Part shown: positions 49,431-62,330 of the stretch, one piece after another | Position numbering within the stretch: position 1 is the stretch's first letter | How the letters are laid out: each line of letters starts with the position of its first letter | Assembly: GCF_047495875.1 (NCBI RefSeq) | Contig: NC_092467.1 | Coordinates: 26,538,066-26,602,065, forward strand | From: Pithys albifrons albifrons | Lineage: Eukaryota; Chordata; Aves; Passeriformes; Thamnophilidae | Reading direction: 5' to 3' | DNA: 64,000 nucleotides | Translations under genes and position numbers: made by a program | Notes under the pieces: model-generated | Seen by the model: only the letters and a program-made list of their open reading frames with translations | Database searches by the model: none | What the model was told of the DNA's origin: nothing

Positions 49431-52400
49431 GGGAGGGGGGACAGAAAGAAGTGTTCTTTAAAAATTTTTTTTTTCAAATTATGTTCTTTTATTACGTATT
49501 GAAATTTAATAATTGTTTTAATATTTTTTAACCTAGTATTAAAAGAAGATTTTTTTTTTAAATTCAATCAGTAAGTGACTGCAAAAATAACAGTGCCTGC
49601 CAAGAGCACTGATGCCTCTAAAGAAATATATATTTAGTTTGGCTTACTCAGCAGTACTCCAAAAAACTCTAGGAATCATTCTGGGTAGAATATGCATTTT
49701 TAATAAATACAAAGAAAAAAAACGAACAAAAATCAATTCGACATAGAAAAAAAAGGCCATAAAGTTTTTTCTAGCTCTAAAATCCAAGCATGTTGTCTTA
49801 GTCAAGATCCTTTTTCAGTCATACAGACAATGAAACACTGCAAGATTTAACTGAGCTCTTCTGTCATTCTATAGGTAAAAAGGATGGTACCAAACACAGC
49901 ATAGCCTATTGCAAGGAACTGGCTGCCAGGACAGTGACTGGTGGATGCCTCCAGTGTGCCATCTTACACCTCAAGGGATGTACAGATTGTTGCCAATCTA
50001 GACAATAATTTATTCTTATTGCTGCCACAAACGTACCATGCCAAATACAAACACTATTGTAGAGTGAAATCAAAATATCATTTGCCATAGCTCATTGTCC
50101 ATCTTATTCCAAATTTAATGCCATGCAATTAACAAAGCTACTCTAAATTTGTCTCCAGAGCCTTCTGTGCAGGTCAGACTTGCAAAATGAAATAGGCATG
50201 TGGTAAAACATGTTCCTTTTTTTGCTGATTCTCAGCATAAATGTTTCCTCCTCACTTATCAGTAGCCTGAACACCAGCATGCTACAATCAACTTCCTGCT
50301 AGTTAGTTAAGATTCTTCCTCGCTTGCCTTTCTTCTCTAAATACAGCACTCTTGTGCTGCTATTGATCAGTGACTGAAAAAAAGCCTGCATGAAACCCTT
50401 TTCCCTTTCCTTTCTTTTTTTTTTATTGATATTTTTTTAAAAAGGTCCTTTCATCTCCTCTTCTACCAGGAAAGCATTACTTGATGGAAATACAAGAATA
50501 ATGAATCTAAAGCTGTTCACTACCAAACTAGCTAGAAATGGAAAAGATCCCCCCAGAATTTGGCCTCCTGCTTTTCAGTGAAGCAGCAACACGCACTTCA
50601 ATTACTTTCTCACTTACAACATCAGTAACTCAAGGAAATTCTGTTCCAGTCAATAGCACTTCCACAGATTATATGCCATTGGGAATACAGGCACAAGTTG
50701 ACCCATGTCTTTTTGGTTATTAAAAAACTCCTGGATGATACGTAGCCCATCAAAATATGAAATATATTTTTAGAGTTTAAGATTTATAGCCTCAGACTGC
50801 TCCTGAAGCCCCTAATTCCAAGCTGGTTATGCTGTTATCAGGAGGGGTTAATTTCAGCAGAACTTTTGGAAACCACCTCTGGTCATCCCTCTGAGCACAG
50901 GAGTACCAGAGGTAGCTGGAACCAGAGCAATGTATATTTAGCCTGCAGTGTTATATAACCTGGCTGTTAACAAATGCAAGACACAAAGTAAAGTCGTGTA
51001 ACCCAATTGAAACAGTTCGTACTGGAGGTTGATTTCCCTTGGGAAACCAAAACAGCAACTAAGAAACTGAACCAGTTAAATATAACCTTTTTAAAGGGCA
51101 AAAGAATTCAAAGGTAATCAAGGATTTCTTTTTCCTCAGAAGGGCATTTATAATTATATTCCACTTTTATTTATAACAACCCTTTTAATGTTGGTACTAC
51201 AAAAGAACTCCACAGAAAACCAGCTTTGCTTTATATAACAGGATTCAATCTACACGTGGTTTTTATATGTAAAACATCTTCTACACAAGATATACACTAA
51301 CAAAAGCACATTTCCCTGAAGAAATGAGGAATCTGTTTTCAAAGTGGTTCATGAGGGTTTAGCCATGTGCCTTTTGCTAATACTCTGGGAGACTCCAGAA
51401 GACATTCTTAACTCTTATTTTGAGTATGCTCCTACAGAGAGCTCAGAACCTGGTGTTTAATTTCCTTTGTTATCCTAGAACACACTTAATGTTTTGCTTT
51501 AATCTACTAATTACTGAGGAGAACGAAACAGGCCACTTCCTAAACTTTTTTCAGTTTCTTTCCACTAGTTACAAAGGTATAAATTAAGAAGTAGAAATTA
51601 TGAGCATGAGCTAAAACTTCATGAACTCAGATTTACATTTCAAAACTCAGCATGAGAGTGACCAGGTGGCTTGTGATAAATTATTTAAGATCCCAAGTTT
51701 TGTGTTCATGTTGTGTTAGGACACAAAGTCTTGTGTTACTAAAACAACAGTGGGAATTTCAGAGTGGGATCCAGAGATGCACAAAGCCAATGAGAAGGAA
51801 ATCTACAACAAAGGGTCAGGATAGATTTGGGTGGGCCAAGTTCTTGCACAAAAGGTCTGCTGGATAGAGTAGAAATGAATTATATAGAAATCTGCCTCTG
51901 TCCTTCTACACAGCTGGCAGCCACTCACACAGCATCACACTGTAGTGTGCTGCCCTTGAACAGTAAAAACAATCTAAAGGGCAGGGCCTTGACACAGCCA
52001 GAGACACCCTCAAATTATGCTGCACAGATTAAAAACAAGCAAGATTTTCCCAGGATGATATAAATTATTGATCTATGCCATTTCTCAAGTTGCTTGAACA
52101 CTTTCAAACACTACTCAAGAAAAACATCCAAAACTGGCCTAATAAATCTATTCCATGAAGAAAAAAGTTAATTTAATCTCAGAGTGAAATGACTTTGTGA
52201 CTAGCATCAAAGGTGCAGAATCCCAGTGTGGATTCCAGTGCACACACCTGCTGAAACTCTGAGCAGACACTCTCAGCACATATGCAAGTGCCTGACAGAG
52301 GCAATAGGGCCAGCTATTTCTTACCCACAACAGGCAATCTGTTGATACATTATGAAACCAGTATTAGGAGATGCTTTAGTCAAAATGCTGTAGGTTATTA

Positions 52401-53719
52401 ATCACAGCTTTGGGGTTTCTGACAGGATGTTTTGATAAAATAAATCTATTTTAAGTGACTGTAATGAAATACTAACCGGTTTTTGAAGGGCTTTTAAGAT
52501 GTTTTTAAGAAGTTTCAGATCAAAGACTCAGTTAATGTAACCTCCATGCATTAAATATTTAGTGCTTATTCAGTCACTTGAGCACTCAGGCATCTTGACA
52601 TTGTAAAAGGAGGAGAGGGAAATTGAGTTTAAGTCAGTTTTGCACAGTGGGATTTTTCAGTTTTTATGTTAAAATCCCAGACATGTAATTTTAATACAAA
52701 GGGGTCTATTCTTTTACAACACTATATGCACCACCCATTAAAAGAATTCTTTATGCACCTGCCTAGATGGGAGAATAAATCCTCTATAGAGTCACTTCAG
52801 TAGAAACTGTTATGCTGGGATTAACATCATGATTGAACATTATTCTGTCTCTGAGCTCTCTGATGGACGAAACCAAATGCACACACTTCTCTTCCCTGAA
52901 CAAGCAGGCACTTACAAGGAGCAGAGGATTTTAACAATGGCAGATAGATTTAAGCAAGTTCTTTTTAGATATTTGAATTATGTGACTATAAGGCATTTCC
53001 CCTTTCTAGCATCCCTGAATTCCAACAGCTGCTCTTTACTGTTTCATTCATTCCAAGAACTGCTCAAAAGTCTTCAAAACAGGTGAAGAAAATCATCCTA
53101 TTTGGGGACTTGTTAAAATAGGTGTCTTAAATTAATAAATTGCAAATTATTAGGGGCTGGATATTTATTCTGAAAATGCACCACTATATATAACTTCTAT
53201 ATGTTCTCAAGCATCACCTTTCTTGTGAAAGCTCACTGAGTGTAATAGGAACTTGAGGATGACTTCAAGCAGAATGAAGATGCTCCTGAGTGCACTTCTT
53301 GGCTCACTTGAAGAGGATTACAGACACTAAAATATTAAAAATTGCCTTTGAAACTTTTGCCATGACCCACATTAGTATCTATTCTCAGAATCAAGGTAAA
53401 TATTGTGTATTTCTATCCTGTTTAACACAAACATGGACACATTCAAATTCTTTGATTTGCACTGTTGCTCTAAGGCTCTGCCGTCTCACAGTAATTCATA
53501 ATACATAAATATAAGCTACAACCCTAGCTCAAAAATTACCAGTATATGGGGAAAAGAGCCCAACAAACAGTTCTGCATATCTTTCCTTCATCATAGACAT
53601 TTTCCCAAAACTTACAGTGTGATTGAAGATGACTGCACCCTAATTTGAAGTTCAAAAGGCTAAAACTGACCTCTGAAGTAATGGCAGCAATACATATTCC
53701 CAAATCTGGTCAGCACCAT
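49431..53719. other. Unique AT-rich non-coding DNA
   Basis: Several A and T runs (49460-49475, 49550-49560, 50415-50450) but no gene, RNA or confident transposon. No open frame exceeds 85 codons. Confidence 0.5.
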
Positions 53720-53930
53720 CATGACGTGACCCTATTTGTCACAAGTGTCTCCTGAATGTTAAGGAGGCACAAAGGCTGTGTGTCATCACGGGCTCCTCCG
53801 TGACAATGAAAGACAAACAGCTCCTGAAAACATCTACATGGTAACTGGATGACCTCATCTGCTTTTCTCAAAGACTTAGCTCGTTTTCCTCTGCTTTCCC
53901 TGCTGGCCATGGCTCTGAAGCCCCCTCTGC
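53720..53930. promoter_or_regulatory. Weak candidate regulatory block
   Basis: An ATF/CREB-like TGACGTGA at 53722-53729 and a 6-bp inverted repeat (tcacgg, loop gctcct, ccgtga, near 53784-53801) with two CpGs occur in a slightly GC-richer stretch. The evidence is thin. Confidence 0.18.
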
Positions 53931-56900
53931 CATATAAAATTGTATGAACATGAGATGCAGGAAAGTGATTTTACAGGAAAAAGACATTTCTTTGTACATA
54001 ACTTTAATATTTCTTGTGCATGGTTCCCTCTGTACACACACCACTGGGGGAAATGCCCAAACAGTAAATTAAACAAATTAATGCTTACTCTGCTAAGAAG
54101 AAACTGTCAGAACTGTTCTATCTAAAAGAATCCAAACCAGAAGACAATCCTCACCAAGTAGTCAATGTTAAATCCTCCAGCAGGTCCTTCACAGATTTAT
54201 CAGATAGTCAGGATGTACCCACAAGGCACTACTGAAGAAGTTCACATCTCTGTTTCTCTTGTGGCCTTTCTGATTTTGTTTAACCTGTGTTAAAAATCAT
54301 GTAAACGGACAATAAATCAAGATGATATCTGAAGAATTTAGTTCTGTGAAAGCAGATCTCCAAAGACTTCCTGGAATTTAGAAATTAATTATAACCTCAA
54401 AACCAGCAGGAAGGTTAGGAAAAGTCAGAGAAGATAATTTGGTTAATTCTGAAACAATAAGTAAACTTTCTAGATGTAATGTAGGAGAACCTTTGTTGTA
54501 CAGAAACACAGCACAGGAGAGGGGATAGCAGATCTCCTTACCCTGCTGTCTCTGTCACAGACATTGTATTCCAAAGGAAGGAAACTTCAACAGAGGGAGA
54601 GTAACGAGGCTGTGACTGAAACTTCAGTGCACGTGTCACAGAAAATGAGAGAAACAATAAAAGTAGTTTTGAGAATAGTGAGGGGGAAAAAAAGGGCCTT
54701 TAACAAATTTTATAGAAACTGAAATGCAGTAATATGAAATACTCAGCTTGACCATGGCACTTTCAAATGCTCTATGGAGTCAAATAAAAAAAAAGGAAGA
54801 AAAAAATAAAAAAAAAATAAAAAGGGGGGGAAAGAAGAGGACAGGTTTTCCAAAATTAGCAAGATTAAATATTTCAAATAGTACTGATTAGAAGACAGGA
54901 GATGTGAAAATTATCACATATTTTTCCTTATAGAAATTAATGCCATTCCAGTAGATTCCAATTTATTGTTAGTTATGATGTTTAGATTTGTAATGAACAT
55001 GACCTTTTGAAATCAGGATACATCCACATGAAATGCTTTAAGATGCAATGGACCTCTGAAGGGAAGCAATCTTGGCTATATGTCAGCTAGAACTGTTTAT
55101 ATTTTAGAAGAATTGTTCCAGGCTGTTGGAATTCGGGATCATTTGCGTAAACAATATGTAATAAGTTTACCCTGCTCTGAAAGGCTGAAGGTCTCTTCCA
55201 GAGAGATTAAACTCAGTGTCCCTGGAACAAAACCTGCAGCATTTCACATTCTATTGGCTATAAACAGGGGTGCAGATGGGCACTCCCATCATACAGAACC
55301 TACGGTGCTGCTGCTATAAGGAATTCTATCCATGAGCATTGCTGAAATAAATGTGCCACCAGTGGTAACTGAAGCACAGTTGGGGAGATCTGATGACATG
55401 TGATCAGTTCCAGAGGTTTACTATCACGACACATTATTTCTATGCAGCAGGCTGTGATCATTGCCTTATAATCATTACGGGGTATCTTTGAATCAAAGAA
55501 AGAAAATTTTCAAAGTTCAAACAACTTTGTTTTTTCTACTAAATTTCTGTGTAAAAGCAATTCCCAAAACAGCCCAATGTTCTGAACTGCCTGTGTGCAT
55601 GGACTCCCTATTGTGTTAAAGACACATCTCCCATTGATGTTTTGGTAATAGATTATGTAGTGTGTGCTGCTGCCAGAGTACAGGCTATCCTACTTTCTAG
55701 CACATGGAGAAACTTCTGAAGCTATTCAAGGAAGGTATCTTTTGTCAATTAGTATTTTAGGGATGTTAATTGTCACCAGTCCAAGGTCTTTCTAAACCTC
55801 TTATTGTGATCCAGCATTACTGTATGTAAAGTTAAAATTTGTGACTGTATGAAAGGAAAGAGAGCTTATCTGTATTTCAGAAAATATATAAACATAAGAA
55901 GGGTCACCCTATGCCATTTAAGAAAAGGGATTATGGAGCAACTACTCTGTGGTCAAAAGTTGCAGGAAAGAACTTCTTTCTTTCAGAGTAAGTTTTCGGA
56001 TGGAGCATGTCAGGAAATTTGTGCCATTGCACGGAGATACATGAAACTGGGGTGGGAATAATTTCTAGAATCCAATCTGTTCCCAGATGTTAAAAAATGA
56101 GAATAGGTGCTACTCTTACCAGATAATGAAAGACACATGAGAACAGCAAAGGATTTTGACATGCAGTTCTTACTCAGTTCTACCAAAAGTGTGCTTGGCT
56201 GATACAGGATACTTTGGAGGTGGCTGCTGAGTGCAGAGGAACCATGACTTTACTTTTCCTGGTACTACCTGTGGTTCACACTGACATTGGCAGTAGATAG
56301 CAGGGGAAATGGTTGTTGTCCAGGAGCTTTGCAATACATTGATTTTCTCTTTTTTCATAATTTAATTTTCTTACGAGCAGAGAGTGACTTATTTGTTTTG
56401 TAACACATACAAAAATTCATTGTAGTCCACCAAAGAAGTCCAGATTTCTAAAAGAAGAATTTGTATTTGTCAGTATTTCTCTGGGAAGATGAAAATCTGA
56501 TATTTCAGAGACCACAGCTATTCTGCTTCATTATTGTCATAGCAACAAATGATCTTGAAGCACTGAATGCAACATCTATAGCCATTTGCAGTATAGCTCT
56601 AGCTACTAACTTGTTTCTGTTAATGGCTGGCATGAACCAGTCTCTGTACTCTTTGCAATTTAATTGATGAACCGCAAAACAAATGGTCATAGTTAATAAA
56701 ATTATATTTTGCCATCTGTGTCCAGTAATGAGAAAATCTGAATTAGAGGAATGAAAAAGGAGGTGTTTTTTTTTTCAAACAGATCAATGCATCCTACCTC
56801 TTTGTAAGCATTAAATTGGATGTTATCTGTTGCTGTGTATTTCTCTCCTTGGTTGCCATGGCTAATGGGAATTTCAGCCAAGATGGACAAGAATTCTGTT

Positions 56901-57988
56901 TGACCATGAGGAATATAATATCGTTCCCTTTGTTTTCCTACAAGTCTGTGTAGTGTGAGTCTACAATGTTATTTGGTCTGAGTGCATCCCAGTCTCCTTT
57001 ATAGGAGGACAATTTTGTTCAGTTCTGCACTGTTGTTTGCTGTTATAACACCTTATCTATTTCTATAAAAGAAATCTATAGGATATGTGGAGTTTTATTC
57101 CTAAAGCTCTGAAGGATTTCAAAATCATGTGGAGCTGAAGGTAAATCTGGTGTTGCCACAGTATCTTGTAAGGATGATTGCAACAGCAGAAAAGTACACC
57201 TTGGGAAAACACATTCTGTTTTCCTAAGTTCACATTCTGAACAGTTTGTTCTCTTGAGAGTGAGGCTATAATTGCCTGTATCCTTCATAAAGAGGCCACT
57301 ACAATTAAAAAAAAACCAAACAAATAAACCAACAGCAGTAAAACAAAACAAAAAACCCACACAAAACAAAAAGAAATACAACCTTTTATAATTTCTCTAG
57401 GAACCTACTACATCATTAATTCCCACAAGAAGAGATAATAGATGGTCCTCATGCAGAAGTTACCAAAGTACTTTATGTTGATTGCCTAGAGCATGCTAAG
57501 GATCTAGAGCATTTTTCTTAAGTTTTAGAGGGGCAGAAAATCTACAGGCAAGAAGGATATTATGGAGACATAGAAGATGTGATGCTGCTGAGCACCCTGT
57601 TTTGTGCACTAACACCATTCTTGTTCTATGCATTACCTTTCAGATTTTGAAATATTCATTGTTTGGATTAATATCTATGTCTAGGTCCAAGACAAGTCTT
57701 GATGGATCTCACTGTATTGCCAAAATATCTCCTATTTTTTCAGCACAGTACCATCACCCTCTGTTTTAGTCTTCATCTGTTAATCTATAAAGTGCCCTTA
57801 ATCAGTCATCTCTGACATTCCTATAAATTTTCTATCAGACATAACACATTACTGGCTATTTTTCATTCTCACGAGGCAAATAAGAAAAACAGACTTGAGG
57901 TCTTGAATCACATAAACTGTGCAAAACAGCAGACTCTATTTCTTTAATATTGTGGACCATACTTTGAAGAGCTCAGCAGCTGCAAATA
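53931..57988. other. Unique non-coding DNA, about 4 kb
   Basis: An A-rich then G-rich purine stretch (54785-54840) and an A/C-only-like stretch (57305-57385, which gives a Phe-rich complement frame of 101 codons) are low-complexity. About 55060-55330 is more complex and contains an inverted CCAAT and a 'ctataaa' word near 55253, without evidence of a promoter. No gene recognised. Confidence 0.5.
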
Positions 57989-58211
57989 GGGCGTGGTTTC
58001 CAAATCGCAAAACTTCTGTTTGGCGTGTAAATGTAAAAGGTTGGCATTCAATTTTACGTATCAGCAGTTTGAAAAGAGAAGTTGGTGCTTTCAGCTTTTT
58101 GGAACTGCACGTGAAAAGGTGGTGCGAGGCCGATGGGATGCGCTGTCCAGGGTCCTGCCAAGGGCGTGAAGAACAAATCGTGCCCTGGAACTCCGTGTAA
58201 ACCGACCGGTT
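57989..58211. promoter_or_regulatory. CpG-rich pocket with KLF, E-box and GRHL-like words
   Basis: I count 13 CpGs in about 220 bp (57992, 58006, 58024, 58057, 58110, 58125, 58131, 58141, 58165, 58179, 58194, 58203, 58207), while most 220-bp stretches of the window have one or two. Motif words: GGGCGTGG (KLF/Sp type) at 57989-57996, a CACGTG E-box at 58108-58113 and GACCGGTT (grainyhead-like) at 58204-58211. Frames of 93 codons (+) and 110 codons (complement) overlap it without known domains. CpG survival suggests an unmethylated regulatory element, a small orphan island, or recent foreign or inserted DNA. It is too short and too low in GC for a classic CpG island. Confidence 0.5.
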
Positions 58212-58554
58212 GGTGGGGCTGATCTCTGGAAATGAACACCCAAGACTTTCCCACAGGCTGCTCCCCAATGAGGAAGGTCCTTCAGGAGTTTCCTTTCCTA
58301 GAAAATGCCACTACAGTCAGAAGGATGCTATGAACCCTAACTCAGTGATATTTATGCAGTTTTTGGAGCTGTCAGAGCAAAAGTTCTAAACAAAACCATG
58401 GGTTTTCTTTAAGAATTTAAGGATAGGCATGAGATTTTCCCTTATTCCATGCTGCAGAACAGTTCAGAATTCATAAATATGGAAAAGACTAGTTAATATT
58501 TTAATTCCAAACAACATAGATTAAAAAAAAAAGAAAAAAGAAAAACAAACAACA
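58212..58554. other. Unique non-coding DNA
   Basis: Nothing recognisable. Ends in an A-rich stretch (58520-58550). Confidence 0.5.
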
Positions 58555-58800
58555 TTTAACAATGTGCAGCTGTTACTAATGAACTAAGAAGCTGATTAAA
58601 AATAGAATGATGGATATTAATGCATTATTATAATCCATCATAATGCAGAAAATCTAAATGGAAAAAAAGTATGTATTAAAAAATCCTGGAGTCTTTAGAT
58701 TTTGAGAAAGTAATAGTCCTCTTAAATTTTAACTAATTAGGACTAAGTGGAAAATTGGATGCAATTAATAGGGAATTAAAAATAAATGTGAGAAAAATTA
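58555..58800. promoter_or_regulatory. TAAT-rich candidate enhancer block
   Basis: Many homeodomain-type TAAT/ATTA words in about 240 bp, an E-box CAGCTG near 58567, and an imperfect inverted repeat (gatggat near 58609 against atccatc near 58633). This resembles AT-rich conserved enhancers of developmental genes. AT-richness alone raises the TAAT count, so confidence is low. Confidence 0.28.
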
Positions 58801-61800
58801 TTTCTGAAACAGATTTTTTTCATGCATACACATGAAAATTCCTGAAATGGGTGGTATTTCTCCTTTGTCTTCCTCCATGTTGCACTTTTATTAGAACATC
58901 AGATGAGGTGGTTCAGCAAAACACACTTTCTGCAGGAAGGTATGTCCACAATTCTAGGGATTCTGAGTGAAAATACTTGACTGTGGGCCTAGGGCTGGCC
59001 TTTTTTTTTTTTCATTGGAAATGTCATGTAACAGAGGCCTTTTCAATCTGTGTTCATTTTCTCAGATTGTTCTCTGCTGCCACAGTATGGTGCTCAGCTG
59101 CTGTTTGAAAACATGAAAAAGAGGATCTTTATCGGGGAATGCAGTTCTTTTCATGTACCACTATGACTGGTTGCTAAGTAAGATCTCTTTTAAAGAGTTT
59201 TAAAAAGGCTTTAAGCTGCATCTTATATTTCCTAAGAATTGAAAAAAAAAACCACCCAGTTTTCAATTAAGTACCTACTGCTTTACATTAAAAAGCTCCT
59301 GCCTCCTCATGTTATTTGTATGTCGTTTTGTCTTCAAAACAGAGATAAATATTGCTTTCAGTATTTGTGGATAATAGCAGCACTTCAGCAGCAGCAGGCA
59401 TTTTCTATGAAAACCACTCTCTTCTTTTCAGGAATATCATGATCTTCTGAAACAAAATATGTTTAAATGCAACATGTTTTAAATTAAATAAGGATGGCAC
59501 TAGCCTGCCTTACATCTAAGTTTGATGTCCTTTGCCACTGCACTGTTCTTTGATTCAAAAATACTTTGCTAACAGTGCAGAAAGGTGAGGGCTGTTAAAA
59601 ATCCCACTGAAATCAAGACTGGATCACAGACTGCATATAATTTCTCTCACCTGTGCTTTCTTACATGTATTATGGTGTCATGAGCCTTACTTTGTCTCTT
59701 CAAGCACATAGTTCAACAGTAAGTCTTTACTCAGCCAGCTGAGGCCACCTGAACTGCACTGCCTTGGTCTACATTATCTTGTAATCTGCCTCAAAACATG
59801 TTCGTATTTCTTTATATCCCCAAATCCATTCTAACATACAAGTTGAAGTCTCCTTGGAGCCAGCTTTCAGCTTTCAAAGCTTAAGGACAAAAGAGATAAA
59901 GTCTCACTGAACATGTGCATGGAAAGGACAAAGATCTCCAAGACCAGCACAGATGTCTGATGCAGAAGGCCTCAAATGCACAACTTCCTCATATACTGCA
60001 AAGAAAAATAAATTGCTGAGCAATGGTGGGATTCAATTTTACAGACAGACACTGAGCATATTTACAGAGAAGTGCAAAAAGGGTTGCAGAATATGTAACC
60101 TGAACCAGCTACTCCAACTATGCATGAACAAGCCAAAAATGAGATAATAGAAAAAAGGAATTCTTGCTTTTATGAAATCTGAAACTTGTTTTCATTCGTC
60201 AGGTTAATTTGGAATTATTTATTAGTTAAAAACCATTAGGAGATGGAAGATGAATCAGAAGGGAGGGTATGTAGAAACCTCCAACCCTGACTGGATGTGA
60301 CCAGAAAAATAGGTTATTTTTGAATGTTTTGTTTGTAACACTGTGTTTACAGTGGGAGCAAATGGTTTGCAGTCTTTTACACAAATCTTTAAGATCTTAC
60401 CTAGTGGGAATTTTGTAACACTGTCAAGTTATCTGAAACCTTCTCTACCTCCTCATGATTTTGCTTTATTCTTACACTACAATGAAGTTGCTGGCCAAGT
60501 CCATTGACTACCAATGACTGGCAAGTAAATTCTTGCCATAACCTATGATTAGATCCCTAATTTAGCTCTCACCTTCAGTGGTGTCAGTGGACTGCAGGTA
60601 GAGGTGCAATGTTAGATGAGCAAGCCCCTCACCTAAGTTATTAAATTATTAAAATAATCTTATTAAAATAAACATTTAAGAAGAGCTGAAATATAAGTTA
60701 ACCAACAACCAGATTCATATACATTTATATAAGACTGAGAACGTTATTATATGTCTTTACCTTGTAAGTAGGTTTGGCTGGAAACACTGAGAATCTGGGC
60801 CTGAAGTCTATGATTTTTTAATTAGATTTTTTTCCTGTAGTCATGTTGTTATACTGGTTGTATGAGTTAATGACAACACATTAGGGCACCAGACCTAAGT
60901 GTTGATTGTTTTGACCTTGGAGCTTAAAGGCATTTTTACACATTTAACTTGATGCCATGAACTTGCCAGTGATTTCAACACGTCTATTTAACATGCTTAA
61001 GTTTAAATCTGTACTCAGGTGTTTTGCTGGATTGGAGCCACAATGCTCAGTTTACATAAATTATGTGAACAAGATTTTGCCTAAGGTATTTAGAGATTTT
61101 AATATATTATATTTACATTACAGAGCTAGTGTAAAGCTAAATCAATAAATAGTTTTTTCTTTGGTTAAATTAAAAGGCATAAATCCAAATCCTTTGAACT
61201 GAGCAGACTTGGAAATTGTTAAATAAACTGTCAGTCCCAAGGTTTCAGTCCTACAGGTAATGTGAGCCAGGTTCACCATCTTTAGGGCCTACAGTCAAAG
61301 CATGAAGATTAAAATACCAGTCCAGCCCCACAGATACATGGCACAGTCACCACTCAGGAGATCTAAATAGAAACCAACTCAAACACAGTCAACATCCCAG
61401 CAGAGTCAATGCAGTGAAGTGCTACGGGGCAAATGCAGCTAATAGCTCCACATAGCACGATTTCCTCTACACGCAAGTACATTCAGCAGCACTATCAACA
61501 TGGTAATTATTGCTTAATGCTGTGCTACAAAGGAGGGAAAACAAATTTCTCTAATGGAAGGGAAAGAAGATTGAATGTATTCTAGGGTTTTCACAGGGTT
61601 CTAAGGACCTTACATACCTTCAAAATAGATTCATGGCCTGCAGGGCAACTAAATAAATTTTAGAATATGGAAAAGTTTTAGTTTGGTGCATACATGGTAC
61701 CTTGGAATTGATTTTTTTAAATGAAATTGTATTAACTGATTGTCATATGGTATTTCCCAAGCACCAACAAGAAAAGGAATTCTAGTGAGCACTGAATGCA

Positions 61801-62239
61801 GGAAGTAAAATATGTTCTCCCTGTACCCAGAAGTTTAGGGTGCAGTAACTAGAGGTAACTGCCTGAATCTGAGGGTTGAACTCACTGTGTGAACAGACTG
61901 GGTTGTCCATTGAGATTACAGTGACCACATGGAGTTGAGTGGCACCAGACCAAGCAGTAGAAAGTGCTGAGGACCAGAATGAGTAAACCTGCCTTTTACT
62001 TGAAATTTACTGTTGCCATGAAACAAGGATGCAGACCTTGAAATTCCTCCCTGTACTTGGGTGCCAGTTCAAGTATTTCAGCACCTCTGGCTACATCATT
62101 AATGTTTCCTTTCCAGTTTGAAGCCTGGACAAACCACATATTATTCCATCTTCTCTGAAAATGCAAGTGTAGGAGATGGAGCAAAGAGGGAACACAACAG
62201 ACATAAAGACAGGGAAGACAGGTTGTAGGCCAGGGTATA
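58801..62239. other. Unique non-coding DNA
   Basis: No gene or confident repeat. A 31-nt hairpin with an A bulge lies at 60874-60904 (6 + 5 bp stem, 8-nt loop). All open frames are 67 codons or shorter. Confidence 0.5.
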
Positions 62240-62330
62240 ACATTACTTGAAATGGCACTGAGATGAGGATATTGAGTGCACAGAAGAGAACATGACTACC
62301 TTGTGCAGTCCTGGTATTTAAAAGACCTAA
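62240..62330 (-). mobile_element. Possible MIR scrap
   Basis: 'gagatgaggatattgagtgc' followed by 'agaagagaacatgactacct' resembles the 'cagatgaggaaactgaggca / cagagaggttaagtaacttg' portion of reverse MIR. Short and decayed, so only tentative. Confidence 0.25.

Noticed and set aside
54785..54840. A-rich tract as a poly-A tail of a processed pseudogene
   Set aside because: No gene-like sequence precedes it and no target-site duplication is visible.
55250..55262. CCAAT plus TATA-like words as a promoter
   Set aside because: Spacing is too short for a normal CCAAT-TATA promoter, and there is no CpG content or downstream exon.
57305..57385. Phe-rich complement frame of 101 codons as a membrane protein
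   Set aside because: The hydrophobic stretch is a direct result of an A/C low-complexity tract on the + strand.
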